A stretch of 64,000 bases of DNA from Botryosphaeria dothidea (taxonomy: Eukaryota > Ascomycota > Dothideomycetes > Botryosphaeriales > Botryosphaeriaceae): NCBI GenBank assembly GCA_011503125.2, contig WWBZ02000002.1, positions 620,001 through 684,000 on the forward strand, written 5' to 3'. Positions 24,365 to 36,037 of this stretch are shown in pieces (position 1 is the stretch's first letter; each line of letters starts with the position of its first letter). The translations under genes and the position numbers were made by a program. The notes beneath the pieces were generated by a model. That model was not told the DNA's origin. It did no database searches and saw nothing but the letters and a program-made list of their open reading frames with translations.

Positions 24365-25252
24365 TCAGTCGCCCTCGGAAGGCTCGTGTATCCAACGCGT
24401 AGCCAGCCGCATGTGACACAGGTTGACATTGATCACCACGACCACGGCGTCGTCCAGCAGCCGCGCCAACAGCCAGCAACCATCGTCCATCATGGCGCCG
24501 TCGTAGTATGCGAGTTCGGGGTTGGCCACGCGCTCCCGATGCGCGTCGCGGAGCACCCCGCTGTGGTAGGGCCGGTCTTCAGGCTCCCAGAGGCCGTCGA
24601 GCTCGCTCACGAGGCGAGCGTGAAGCTCTTTGATGGGCCAGATGCTCTTGCGTTCGCCGCCGATTGACAACCAGTGCAGTGTCTGCGGGTAGGTCATGAA
24701 GTCGGCCATGATCTTGGCTGCCGTGTTGATCTCCCAACATTGGCCGGGGGAGAAGGCGGCGAGTTTGTTTTGGAGGAGTGGGTACTTGGGGAGGATGCTC
24801 TTCATGACGATATGGAAGAGGTGTGGAGAGCAGTCGTTGTCTGTCAGGTTTATGAGGTCGGTGCCGACCCAGCCTTCTCTCCCCATATCGAGGTAGGAGA
24901 GAGCTTCTTCGGGGCCGAAGTGAGTAAGTTTATCCAAGGGTTGGCCAAGTGGAGCTCCTTGTGGCGGAAGGGGTGAAGGGGGATGAAGTGGTGGGCTACG
25001 CTTGGTCTTTACGTTGGCCTTGGGGCGTGTGATAATGGGAGGGGGGTTGGTTCTGGCGACGGGCTGCCCAGTGGCCCTCTGTTGTTTGCGGGCATTTTTC
25101 TTATCGTCACTGTTGTCGCTGGTGAGATCTCTGATGTTCCTCTTCCTCTGCGGGGTTGTGGGCACAGTGTCGAGCTTGATGAAAAGGCTTGACGCCTCCT
25201 CAAAGCCTTGGAGCATCAAGTTCTTGAAGTAGTTGTGATCCAGGACGCTCAT
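24365..25252 (-). CDS. Hypothetical protein, 295 residues
   Basis: A single open frame starts at MSVLDHNYFKNL and ends at 24365. The N-terminal half (about residues 30-110) is basic and Pro-rich, with KNARKQQR and KTKRSPP clusters that could act as nuclear signals. The C-terminal half looks folded, with a balanced composition and blocks such as DLINLTDNDCSP and QTLHWLSIGGER. I recognise no domain. The frame has no introns and a sensible protein composition, which argues for a real gene, although antisense frames (24674-24976) exist on the plus strand. Confidence 0.5.
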   Translation of the reverse strand: MSVLDHNYFKNLMLQGFEEASSLFIKLDTVPTTPQRKRNIRDLTSDNSDDKKNARKQQRATGQPVARTNPPPIITRPKANVKTKRSPPLHPPSPLPPQGAPLGQPLDKLTHFGPEEALSYLDMGREGWVGTDLINLTDNDCSPHLFHIVMKSILPKYPLLQNKLAAFSPGQCWEINTAAKIMADFMTYPQTLHWLSIGGERKSIWPIKELHARLVSELDGLWEPEDRPYHSGVLRDAHRERVANPELAYYDGAMMDDGCWLLARLLDDAVVVVINVNLCHMRLATRWIHEPSEGD

Positions 25253-25870
25253 GGTTGCAGCTGTGGTTGAGAATGCGGAAATTGGGAAAGAAGATATACT
25301 GGTGGAAATGTATTAGAAATGAAGGCTGTAAGAGAGACAATTTATGAAGCAAGATGTGAAAGACACCGGTCACAAGTGTTATACAAAAGACATCATCTGG
25401 CCCGCAAGCTCCATTCATAGTGAATGAAAACCTCGTTCTCTAATGACCAACAGATCCAGCTGTTGACATTATGACAACTTGACTGCTTGAGATGTCTCAT
25501 TCTGGAAAGCGAAGATGCTCTACATCCGTAGAAAGTATTTCATTACGGAGGACAAATTGAATCACCTTTTGGTGAGACTGCGATGCTGATGGGGGTATAA
25601 GGTTATACATTTTGTTCAATCCCCAGAATATGTGTCAACTGAGAGAATTGCAAAGATGATCATCAGGTGTGATCTCGGCTTGAGAATGGCCTCTTCGCGA
25701 TATATTCTGAAGGGATTGGAGATGATGACGTCGATGTCGATAAGCGAGGACGGGAAAGCTTTTTCAGCAAGGGGAACCTCGGCTCAGCTCCGCAGCTCCC
25801 TGCAACACCTCGCAATGGCGCCGACGGGAGCTAAGCCAGCAAACGTCGCTCAATCGCCTCGGCCGCTACC
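25253..25870. other. Intergenic, divergent promoter stretch
   Basis: This 618-base gap separates divergent genes. One frame at 25632-25904 ends inside the Nudix gene and has no recognisable content. Nothing else can be supported. Confidence 0.5.
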
Positions 25871-27131
25871 ATGCCTACCTCCTCCTCCTCTTCCCCTGGG
25901 TTGAAGCGGTTCCCTCTCGTGCGCCGTTCCCGCTCAGTATCTCCTCGTACCACTCCGCAATTCTCTACCCTCACGCGTCCCCACCACCGCAGCCTACCCC
26001 AGCCGATTAATCATACCAATTGCCGCCCACAGCTCTCGCCCCGCTGCTCTGCACATCCCTCTCTTGCCGTATCCTTTGCAATGCCGCAATCCACGACGCC
26101 AAAGAAGGCACCCGTCCCACCTCGGCCCTCCGCCTCGATCCTCCTCATCTCGCCCACCAACGAAGTGCTTCTCCTGCACCGCGTGCAGACTTCGTCTTCC
26201 TTCCCATCCGCACACGTCTTTCCAGGCGGAAACTGCGAGGTTTTCCACGATGGTGACGTGCCTGCGCCAGAGGACCCAGCAAGACATATAGACGGCCCGG
26301 TCTACCGGTGGGCTGGCATAAGGGAATGCTTCGAAGAAAGTGGTTTATTACTTGCGAAGAGGAAAGGAGAGGATTCCCTAGCAAGCATAGAGGAGGAGGA
26401 ACGAGAAAGGGTGAGGAAGGATGTACACGACGGGAAGAGGAAGTTCGGAGACGTGCTGAAAGAATGGGGCGTAGCTGCAGACTTAGGTGAGAGTGAACAT
26501 CACCCGGTGTGAACGATACAAGGTGTTAACCGACCTCTCAGACAGTCTCATCCCTTTCACCCGCTGGGTCACGCCCACCAAAGTCCCCAAGCGCTTCACC
26601 ACCCAGATGTATCTCTACTTCATGCCGCTCGCCTCCGCGTCATCCGCCGCGAGCACCGGCCTGCCCGTCGACTCGGAAGCCGTCATCCCCATCCCGACGT
26701 TCGACGGCGGCATCGAGCACCAGGCGGCGCGCTTCCTGCCGGCGTCTAGGTGGATCGAGCTCGCCCGTGCCGGCGACATCATCCTCTTCCCGCCGCAGTT
26801 CTTCCTGCTGCACCTCGTCGCCCGGCACCTGTCGTCCTCGTCGTCGACGGAGACCCTGCAGAAGCAGCGTAACGAACTAATGGCGTTCGTGCGGGATGGC
26901 GCTTGGGGGGACAAGTGCATCTCGCCATCCATGTCTGCGAAGAGGAAGAGCGATGGCCGCATCATGCTCGGCTTGGATAAGCCGGGACCGGAGCTGGAGG
27001 GGAGCGGGAGAGAGGGCGTCAAGGATTATGTTGTGCTGGTAGATTTCAGGAAGGAGGGGCCGCGTAATGTGGAAGTTGGGTTGAGAAATGAGGTGTTGGC
27101 TGAGGAGAGAGCAAAGTCGGGGAAGCTGTAG
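25871..27131 (+). CDS. Nudix hydrolase, NUDT19-like
   Basis: The product is a Nudix hydrolase of the kind related to NUDT19, whose animal members cleave CoA and acyl-CoA to phosphopantetheine and 3',5'-ADP. Exons 25871-26486 and 26542-27131 join in phase 1 and give 401 residues. The core begins PRPSASILLISPTNEVLLLH. The first Gly of the Nudix box is in FPGGN, and its catalytic half is RECFEESG in the block YRWAGIRECFEESGLLL, with an insertion between them as in NUDT19. FTRWVTPTKVPKRFTTQMY follows directly after the intron. Two in-frame starts exist: ATG 25871 adds a 70-residue Ser/Arg-rich leader that might be an organelle signal, whereas ATG 26081 starts just before the domain. The C-terminus ends SGKL, a weak match at best to a peroxisomal signal. 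Confidence 0.78.
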
Positions 27132-28069
27132 GATCATAGACATTTTGGATGGGGACTTTGGAGGGATGCTGGAGAAGAATGCGATTCGAGAAGTTTTGGT
27201 TTTCCCAATTGGAAAAGTAGAACACATTTTGGAAAGGGCATATGTAGATCAGATATTTTTGCTCTCAGACTAAATAAAATAATCTAGATATCGCTCGAGT
27301 TTTATCTGGTGTCTGGGCTGTATGCTGTCTATATGCACTGATCACCGTTTACATCATACGGCAAAGTTCTGGTTCGAGCATGGAGTCAGCTCGGTGATAG
27401 TGGGATAGAAATCGGTACGTCCTAATCCCACTCGGACACCGAGGGCTTTTCTCTTGCATTAAGCATTCAAACCCAAGTCAAGGTGTGCTGGATAGTTTCC
27501 TTGCCCTTTCTCCATGCGTTCTCGTGACGTCCACGCCCAAAGAGAAATGCAACTTGGTGACAGAGTACAATGAAGAAACGGGCATGGTTGGCCAGTTCTC
27601 ACACATTTATGTTTCAAGAAATTAGGGACAGAAGTTGTATGAACTTCGAATATCCCAACGATTCTTCTATCTCCAGAATAGTCCGGTGCCTGCAAATTCT
27701 ATACGTTCCTTGGAGTAAGATGCTTTAGCCAATCAGAACCCCCGCACGCCGCGATCACCCGGAGAATGCCAGCCACGGGCACATCACTCGTCTCACCTCG
27801 AGGCCGCGTCTTGTAAGCTCTGTGCAAAGCCGTACATTCTCAAAAGCTGCCCGGACCACCAACAAGCCTTATAAATAAGTACTTGAAGTCCCAAAGACGA
27901 CAGTCTGTAGAAAAGAGGGAGGTACGATCATTTTATAGACAACCAGGCCACCATAACTCCTAACAAATTGCTAACTGTTTAAACACACACATTTCCCATC
28001 AAATCATGAAATCCCCTTTCTTTTTGGCGTCCTCCTGAAGCTGATCGACGGCCCTTGAAACATCGCCAT
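27132..28069. other. Intergenic between convergent genes
   Basis: This 0.9-kb gap lies between the Nudix gene and the 3' end of the ABC transporter gene and marks the left border of the siderophore locus. No gene or repeat can be supported. Confidence 0.55.
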
Positions 28070-31000
28070 CTACCTCAACGTCTGATGCAACACACTATTC
28101 TTATAACTCTCGCTCCTCCCAAACAACTCCTCATGCGTCCCACTATCCACGCACCTGCCCCCGTCAACCAAGAAAATCACATCCGCCTTCCTGATCGTCG
28201 CCAGCCGGTGCGCAATCACGACGACCGTGATCTCGCGCGACAAGCCGTCCAGCGTGGCCTGCCAGATGCGCTCGCTCTCCGCGTCCAGCGCCGACGTCGG
28301 CTCGTCCAGCAGCAGGAGGCGCGGCTTGCGCAGCAGCGCGCGCGCGATCGACAGGCGCTGCCGCTGGCCGCCCGAGAACTGGGAGCCCTTGTTGCCGCAG
28401 CGCGTGCCGTAGCCCTCGGGCAGCGACGCGATGGTGTCATGGATGTTGGCGGCGCGGCAGGCGGCCTCGACGTCGGCGTGCGAGACGCGCGCGCCGGCGG
28501 GCGCGCCGAGCGCGATGTTGAAGGCGATGGTGCCGTCGAAGAGGACCGAGTCCTGCGGCACGAGGGCGATGTCGTCGCGGAAGGACGTGTCGGTGGCGCT
28601 GAGCGGCTTGCCGTCGAGGGTGATGGTGCCGGCGGAGGGGGTGTAGAAGCGCTCGAGGAGGGAGAGGGTGGTCGATTTGCCGGAGCCGGAGGGCCCGGTC
28701 AGCGCGACGAACTGGTTGGCTTTGATGGAGAGGGTGAGGCCCTTGAGGGCTTCGACGTTGGGGCGCGAGGGGTACGAGAAGCGGACGTCCTCGAAGGAGA
28801 TGGACATGCCTTGCTCGGCGGAGGAGCCGAGGGGCTTGGATTTGAAGCGCTTCATGGCGAGGCTGGTCCATTCGTTGGTGCCATCGATGTCGTCGTCGTC
28901 TTCGTCTTCGTAGGTGGCCAGGACTTCGTCGCCTTGCGTGTCTTGGTATTTGCCGGCGGTGGGGTCGTGAGGGGCGCGGTCGATGAGGTCGAGAATGCGG
29001 CGGGCGCCAACTCCGGCGCGAGAAATATCAGGAGCCAAGGAGAAGAACTGGCCGCAGCTCTGAGAGGAGAAGAGTAGAGCGGGCAGTACGATGAAGAACT
29101 GAGTCTGGGTGTAGGTGCCGTTTGCCGTCTGCTTGGCGCCCCACCAGTAAGCCAGAGCATAGATGAGATTACTGATACTGTAGCTAAGCGCCAGCCAAAA
29201 GTTTCCTACAGTGATACCTCGGATTGTCGCGTCGTAGGGAGCCTTAAGCGCGCGGCCGTACACAGAGAGCTCGAGATCCTCTAGTGAGTACGCGGCAACC
29301 ATCTGAATACAGTCGACTGCCTCCTTAGCAACCGCCACAGAATTGCTAAATGCCTGAGCGTGCTGTTCGTGGAACCGTGCTAACATGCGAAGGCGCAGGA
29401 AACCCGAGAGCAAGAGGATGGGCACCGTGGCGAGCAGCACTATGGCAATTTTCCAAGCCACGATGTGCGAGACGGTTACACCCAATACCAAGCTAACAGT
29501 AATGGAGAAGGAGATACCGAGGACGGAACCGGTCATCCCGCTGAGACTGCTGGTATCGGTCGTGATGTACGAAAGCAACGTATCAGGGGTGCGTCCCTCA
29601 GATTCGTGCCAAGCTACATCCCGGTGAAGCAGGGAGCGCAACGTCAGAATTCGTGTCTTGACGAGCAACTTCTCGGAAACGAAGCCAAAGGCGGAGCCAC
29701 GCGTGACGGACGCGCTAAATTCGAGAATTGCGAGGAGAAAAAAGAGGCGGGCAAAGAAGATACCGCCCCATCGCACGAGCGACTCCTCTTCGCATGGGTT
29801 GATATGGCTAATCATGTTGCCGAAAATGAGGGCTTCACCGATGTTCGAGCAGCCGACAATGACGGCCGCGATGACACCAATGATGATGTACGTTTTCCAT
29901 CTACGACCGAGACCGACGACGGCAACGAAAGTGGAAATAAAGGAGCGCTGTTGTTCCTCCTTCTTTGCCTTCGCAAGAGTGTGCGCCGGATCAGTTTCAA
30001 GGAGCGGGAGATCCTCATCATTGTCGTCAGAGTCCAGGTCAACGTCGCCCAGCGCCGCAAACTTTTCGTGCTCAGAAGAAACAGGGCCGCTTGCAGACAC
30101 TGAGGACTCTCCCTTCTTCTCACCGGTATCAATCAGTTGTTGAGTGGCAGCCTTGTCCTCCTCTTTCTGGATATCCTGAATCTTGACTAACGAGGCAAAG
30201 AGACCGTCCTTCTCCAGAAGTTCGTTGTATCCACCCTCTTCCTCCACCTTGCCCTTTGCCATGACGATAATCTTATCAGCACTCTTGACAGTAGCAAGGC
30301 GGTGCGCAATCATGACGATGGTCTTGCCTTGGCATGTCTCTTCCAACGATTTCTGGATCTTCTGCTCCGAGAATGAGTCCAGAGCGGACGTCGCCTCATC
30401 AAGGATCAAGACAGGCGCATCGCGAATTAGGGCACGAGCAATGGCAACTCGCTGCTTTTGACCACCAGATAACTGCCGGCCGCCAGGGCCGACCTGAGTT
30501 GCAAGCCCGTGTTCCAGGTTGCTCGCGAACTCAGTGACGCCAGCGAGGTTGGCAGCGTCCTCAACCAGGCGTATGATCTTTTTGCATGCGGCGTCTGCAG
30601 CGATATGGAAGGTGGATCTCTTTTGGACCTTGTGAACTACCTCGTTCAGGGCGCCGTTAGTGATACTATCCTGGAGGAGATGGTGATCTTGGCGGGTGGA
30701 TCCGATCATTCCAAAGGCGATGTTCTCGAGGATCGAAACATCGAAAAGAGAGGGGTTCTGCTCAACGATGGCAACGTGGTTACGGAGGAAGCGCGCATTC
30801 ATCTCCTTGATGTCCATACCATCAACCAGTATTGTTCCCTCGCCATCCTCGAGGTCGTAAATGCGGGGAAGTAACGAGGCTAGTGTGGATTTGCCGCTTC
30901 CAGACGAACCGACCAAGGCAGTAATCTTCTTGGGCTCAATACTGAGCGAGACATCGTCCAGGACCTGAGCATCCGGACGGGACGGATAGCGGAATCGGAC

Positions 31001-32261
31001 ATTCTGGAGTTCGAAACCACCCTCAAATCCGGCTGGAATTTGCCCTTGAAAGTCGGAAGTGCCGTCAATCCTCGAGTCACGTTCGATGGTTTCGAACAGC
31101 TTGTTAGCGGAGACAGCCGCACTGGAGAAAATCTGAAGGAAGGGCGCGACCTGGGTCAGAATAAACGAGGCTGACTCTTATGTTAGTGTTGGTTACTCAT
31201 TGTAGAGAAAAGCAGAACTGACCATCAACCAGAATCAGAATGCAAGTATACACGCGGCCGACAGTAAAGTTACCGTGGCCAACAATTGCATCAGCAATTT
31301 GCTGGCTACCCTGCCAGATAGCCACAGCATTGGCAGTGTATGCCACAAAGTATAAGGCACCAAGCTGCATGGCGGCAGTAATAAATTGACCAATAGCTGC
31401 AGGCTGTGCCTTCAACAAATGCCCAGCAAAGATGCCTTCCAAGCGTGATTCCAGACGAAAAGCATGGACGATTTGTATATTCAACAAACACTCTGAGGCA
31501 ATAGAGCTGGCTTCAACAACGGCATCGTTGACCTGTTTAGAATACTTAGTGGTAAAGTGATTTCCAGCCTTGGTCATGGCCCAATAAACAGGCACAAGCG
31601 TGAAGAGAATCAATGCGAGTCTTGTATCCATAATCAAAGCCACGCCATATGCAGCCAGGAAGTATGATAGACTGGCAATATAGATGCCGACCTTCTCCGA
31701 CACGCCAGCCTGGATTGTTTGTAGGTCCGTACTGAGACGTGATGCAACTTCTCCTGCAGACATGGTATCAAAGAAAGCAGCTTCTTGACGCAGCAGGGCG
31801 GAGAGGTAGCGGGTACGTAGACGGCGGATCAGACGTTCACCAAACAGAGTCCAGCAGCCCATGTACGTGTATATCAAGATGAAGTTGCACGCGGCAATGA
31901 CAGCAACCATTATGACCTTCTGGCGCACGGCGTGTTCCAGCCGGGCGGGGTCCGGGGCGTCATCGCAGGACGAGGAGTTGAGGTCGTCGACCAGCTTTCC
32001 AAACAGGATTCCCAGGAACGGGAAGGGCAGACCAGAGCACATAGCGCCGATGACGCCGGCAACCAGTAGGAAGACATCGAACTTGGTCGGATCGGCAGCG
32101 AGTAGGAGGGGGAAGAAGTTCTTGTCGATGAACTGGCCGGCGACCCGGGTGAGGAAGCCTGCACCGAACTAATTACACAAGTCAGCAACCAGTGGAATGG
32201 GTGCAATGGCTTATCGCGATGCTGCGGAGACGGAAAAATGTGGTACCTTTTTCACAGCCAT
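28070..32261 (-). CDS. Full-size ABCB transporter (MDR type), siderophore locus
   Basis: Three exons (32261-32247, 32168-31223, 31170-28070) give 1353 residues; the first encodes only MAVKK. The order is TMD1-NBD1-TMD2-NBD2, the usual ABCB layout and length. NBD1 has Walker A GSSGSGKST near residue 407, the signature LSGGQKQR near 553 and Walker B VLILDEATSALD. NBD2 has GPSGSGKST near 1143, FSGGQRQR near 1248 and LLLLDEPTSALD. Both nucleotide sites look complete. ABCB genes (SitT/AbcB) occur next to sidF and sidD in Aspergillus fumigatus, so a role in moving a siderophore or its breakdown products across a membrane is likely. An ATCTGATAA iron-GATA site lies 467 bases upstream of the start, supporting membership of the cluster. 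General multidrug efflux remains possible. Confidence 0.9.
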
Positions 32262-32727
32262 GGCTGCTTCTTAGTGAGGTTTAGCAGCTGTCAGTGGCGC
32301 GTCGGGAGGTTGAAATCGCGGGTGGAGAGAGCTGAGGCGCGCACCTGCAGCTGACGGAGTTCGGGCGGTCGCTCGATCCTCGACAGAGGTCAAGATCTTG
32401 AGAAGATGGCAAGCAGCAGGAGCATCAAGGGACAGAATTTTTTCTTTCGGGTCGCGAGCTCTTGCGGCAGAACGCATCCCTCTGGCGCCATACCTTGGAC
32501 AACTCGCTACTGACGACTTCAGCGGGTCACAAGTCTCCGTCTCCGAGCACCGAGTGGGCAGGTAGGCGGGCGGGCGGTTACGAGGTGTGGGCTTGGCTGG
32601 TGCTGTGTGCGTGTGGTATGAGAGGGCAGTGTGCAATGCGGGCGTGCAGATCGCGGGCAGTCTGCAGGGATGGAAAAAGCAGCCAAACGCGCCCCACGAA
32701 GCGCGGGCATCCTGTATCCGGGCCTAA

Positions 32728-32736
32728 ATCTGATAA
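32728..32736 (+). promoter_or_regulatory. ATCTGATAA iron-GATA site upstream of ABC gene
   Basis: A perfect match to ATCWGATAA, the motif known for SreA/Sre/Urbs1-type iron repressors. It lies 467 bases upstream of the ABC transporter start codon. Confidence 0.6.
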
Positions 32737-33291
32737 GACAAAAACAGCCGGCTGCCGACCACGCACAACCGGTCACTTTCCTTGCAGACCGGTGATTGGT
32801 TCGCTCTTGTTCGTCTTCCGCTCCGCGATTCCACCTTGGCTTGCCTTAGTCCGAATCCAGCCCCAGCCATGTCGTCTGCTCTATGTCGCCCGAAGGAATC
32901 GTGTGGGTCTTCAGCTGGAACTTCTCCTGTTAGCTCAGGCAAAAACAAATATGAAATCAACAACCGATCTCTTGAGGCGGCAGCACTTTCATAGGGCCCT
33001 GGACGCTCCGCGCTGCCAAGGTTTCCGGTCAGGAGATATTTCTGTGGCTTTCTGTGTCACACGCATGATATCATGCGTTAGACCCTTGGTGGCTTTATGC
33101 GCGTAGAGCGCCCTCTCCGCTCAGAAAAACTTTAAGCTGGTAATAGGCGGGGACTGTAGAGAGCCCAATCCAATAAGACGGATGCGGAAATTGCGATGTA
33201 GTCGCAAGACCGCGCCATCGGGCGAGTGGCCTAAGTTGTTCTCCCTCCTTTATATCCTCTTACCTTTGGAGGACAGCCATCAGACCACGTC

Positions 33292-33830
33292 ATGTTTACT
33301 GCCCATCACTCATCCTCATCTTCAAATGCCTTCTACTGCGATCCCCAAGCCGTCAGGGTCATCCTTAGAAAAGGAAAGAAGCCGTGTGGTGCCACTGTTA
33401 AGTCGTTCGACATTCCCGAGTCGAAATGCAGGCAAGACAGCGTCACTAGCACTTCGGGACCTACGGTGAGGTTCGTTGAACCAGAGAAACAACCGAAAAA
33501 GGCACCAAAGCCCTTGAAGAAGAGACAAAAAGCGAAGAATATTTGTTCCGCGATGATCAAGCGCTTGAAACCCTCCTCTTGATGGGAACAAGGCCAGCCT
33601 GACGGTTTTATTTGCTCTAGAGACGTAAGTTCACGTGTGCAACTCCGGAGACACAGCGGGGTTTGACTGACTTTTCATAGGAATATCCATCCAAGGCCGG
33701 GAACAAGTTAGTCTGGGTGTATGCCCCATCCGATAAGAAAATTTTCGAAGTTTGCCATCGACAAGGCGCCCATGGTCTCCGCGTCTCCGTATACACCGAA
33801 GAGTGCGTGATACAGGGAGTCTCAATTTGA
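33292..33830 (+). pseudogene. Candidate small gene, in-frame stop before last exon
   Basis: A 96-codon Lys-rich frame (33292-33582) ends in TGA. The same frame then stays open to a GTAAGT donor at 33625. After a CATAG acceptor at 33680 it continues in phase 0 for 49 residues (33681-33830; contains KLVWVYAPSDKKIFEVC) with a clean stop. A TGACTGAC branch-like sequence precedes the acceptor. The intron signals are good, but one TGA splits the reading frame, so this is either a broken gene, a gene with another unseen intron, or chance. I recognise no domain. Confidence 0.3.
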
Positions 33831-35194
33831 GGTGGTTAATAGCACCAAGAACGCCGAGATGGATGGAAGAGAAAACCTTAGAATGCTGCCGAGGAAGAAA
33901 AGAAATGGGAATAAGAAAGAGATATCATGCAGGGATAAAGACGAGTAAAAATTGTAAGAAATTCATCGGTCGATAGAAAATAACGGCTGGATGAGATGCT
34001 GTTTACCAAAAGTAGAAATGAAGGAATGAAAACATAGATGAGACGAAAGGAAAGAGAATTGAGCACTTGAAGAATGCTCTGATTGGAAGGATTTTGATGT
34101 GCAGAAGAGAGACAAGAAATAGCGAAAAAAGTTAATCATATCCAGGTACGAAAAAAAAAATTGTATGCTTTTAACATATGCACATTGAGGTCTACAACGA
34201 AAGAAAACAGGACAAGACATGAGGAGGGAAGAATGTTTGGGTTGATTGTGAAAGTATTTAAAGGCACGCCGCTTCAAATTCTTCCTGCAGCACGTCATCC
34301 GCCACGGAAATTCTTGCCCTCAAGATACAGCATCAGCGTTCACAATCCCGAACGAGATCCATGTGCAAGTTTCGAGCTCCAGGGGCTGCGACAGATCCCT
34401 TTCCAGCGCCAAGAGTTCAACAAGGGATAAACTCCAGTCTTGTGCTGGCAGCTTCCGTCGTTCCCTGTGGTGTTTTGCTCTCCGAAAGTCGGCTTTTACT
34501 GCAATAGTGATGTTCGAGTAATGACAGTCACTGACAGCTCACTTTTCGCCGGGTCTGCGAGCTGTGGGCGCCTACTTGTTTGGAGTGGTGCTGCGGCCGT
34601 ATGTACATTCACTCGACCGCTGAGCATCAATCAAGGCATGCTCCACTCCGCCCTTGTCTTGGCATGCGTGCAGCTAAAGAGGCCGAATGTTCGATCAGGC
34701 GGCTCGCGAGTCGGGCAGCGCCCTTGGCGTTGAGCGGAGAAGCGAGAGATGTTTTCTTCGGCACGTGAATGGCGCCACGCAGGGAAGTCAGCCAATCCGC
34801 AGGCAACACGGTCAAGCTTCGCCAATGCGCGCCGGATGGGTGGGCCGACGAGTCTTGTCGACGTGAAAGTTTTGGGCGTTTGGCAGGACCAGGACCAGGA
34901 CCAGGGCGGGAGCAAGGGAGAAGGGTATGTTTTTTTTCGCAAGCGCATGAACGTTAGATCTCTGCTGCATGCGCGCTTGCCCTGTTTGAGCTGTGTTTGA
35001 GCTGCCGCATTGGGTGACGGCTGCGGGGGTGTCGCGTGTAGCGGCAAAACGACGGGGTGCAGACGTGGGCGGGCAGCACGTACAATAGGGCGTTGGACGG
35101 GCATTGGAGGCGATTAATCTGATTGATGCGCGCACTGACGGTGGAGGTGGTGGCTGATGCAGCAGGTGTTGGCGAGCCGGAGGGTGGCCACCAA

Positions 35195-35203
35195 ATCTGA
35201 TAA
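35195..35203 (+). promoter_or_regulatory. ATCTGATAA iron-GATA site, orphan
   Basis: A perfect ATCWGATAA motif in non-coding DNA about 3 kb from the nearest supported gene start. No target gene is evident. Confidence 0.45.
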
Positions 35204-36028
35204 GATCATCTCCCCGGCGCGATGACAGACGGAAACGCGATTTCGGCGAGAGTGTCGGGAGGAAAATGGAGGTTGCAACATTCTGTGCGAGTGCCTGGTG
35301 ATTCGTTCGTATTTTCCGCGGGCTGTGGCTGGGCACGGGCGCCTGGCGACGCGGGCGAGAGCGGTGGGTCCCTGGCCTGGCTACAGAGCGAAAGCCGCGC
35401 GAGTGCCGGCCGCCTGGACACGCGACGAAATTGTCTACTGTGCGCAATCCGGTTGGGGCCATCCCGAATGCAAGGCTTAGGGTTGTGTGTGTGTGCAATG
35501 GTGGCCGAGTCAGGCAGGCCACATCGTTTGCCGCCAGTCTAGAAGCCGAGGGCAGTCCACTCCTCGCAAGTCAATGCGCCTGACGCTTTTCGACCGCGCG
35601 GATACATCTTGACGCTGTGGTTGTGGGCGCGCTCCCTCACGTCGCTCCTGGTGGCCTGAGGCAAGGGGTCATACCGGCGGTGGAAGGCGCGGGCGGACGA
35701 GGAAGAAGCCGCGGGTGATCGTGGGCATTGGAAGCTTTTCGAAGCCGGTCTCCGACTGCATGGAGAAACAATCAACAACACCATCGATGGATCCAGCAAG
35801 CGCCTGGCTAGCGGGGCCCGCGCGGGAGGCACTGGTTTATGTGGATTTACGCCCTTCATGGGGAAAGGTAAACTCCGATCGCAACCCTCGTACTTACGAT
35901 TCCTCGGCTTCCCGACCTTATCTCTATGTCCGACCACTGGCTGCCCAGGAGGGAGTGCGCCTTCAACCACGCCTCTCTGAAGGAGCAGAAGATGTGGTTA
36001 CACGATATCTTATCTGCGGATCTGGAGG

Positions 36029-36037
36029 ATCAGATAA
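36029..36037 (+). promoter_or_regulatory. ATCAGATAA iron-GATA site, orphan
   Basis: A perfect ATCWGATAA motif with a further AGATAAG core (minus strand) about 20 bases upstream. It lies between two unrecognised open frames, 35970-35539 on minus and 36113-36580 on plus. Confidence 0.45.

Noticed and set aside
27311..27325. ACCAGATAA near-match to the iron-GATA motif between the Nudix and ABC genes
   Set aside because: It differs at the second base of the core motif and lies downstream of both genes.
28055..29077. 340-codon plus-strand frame over the ABC transporter NBD2
   Set aside because: It is antisense to a conserved nucleotide-binding domain and has an abnormal Gly/Glu/Val/Arg composition.
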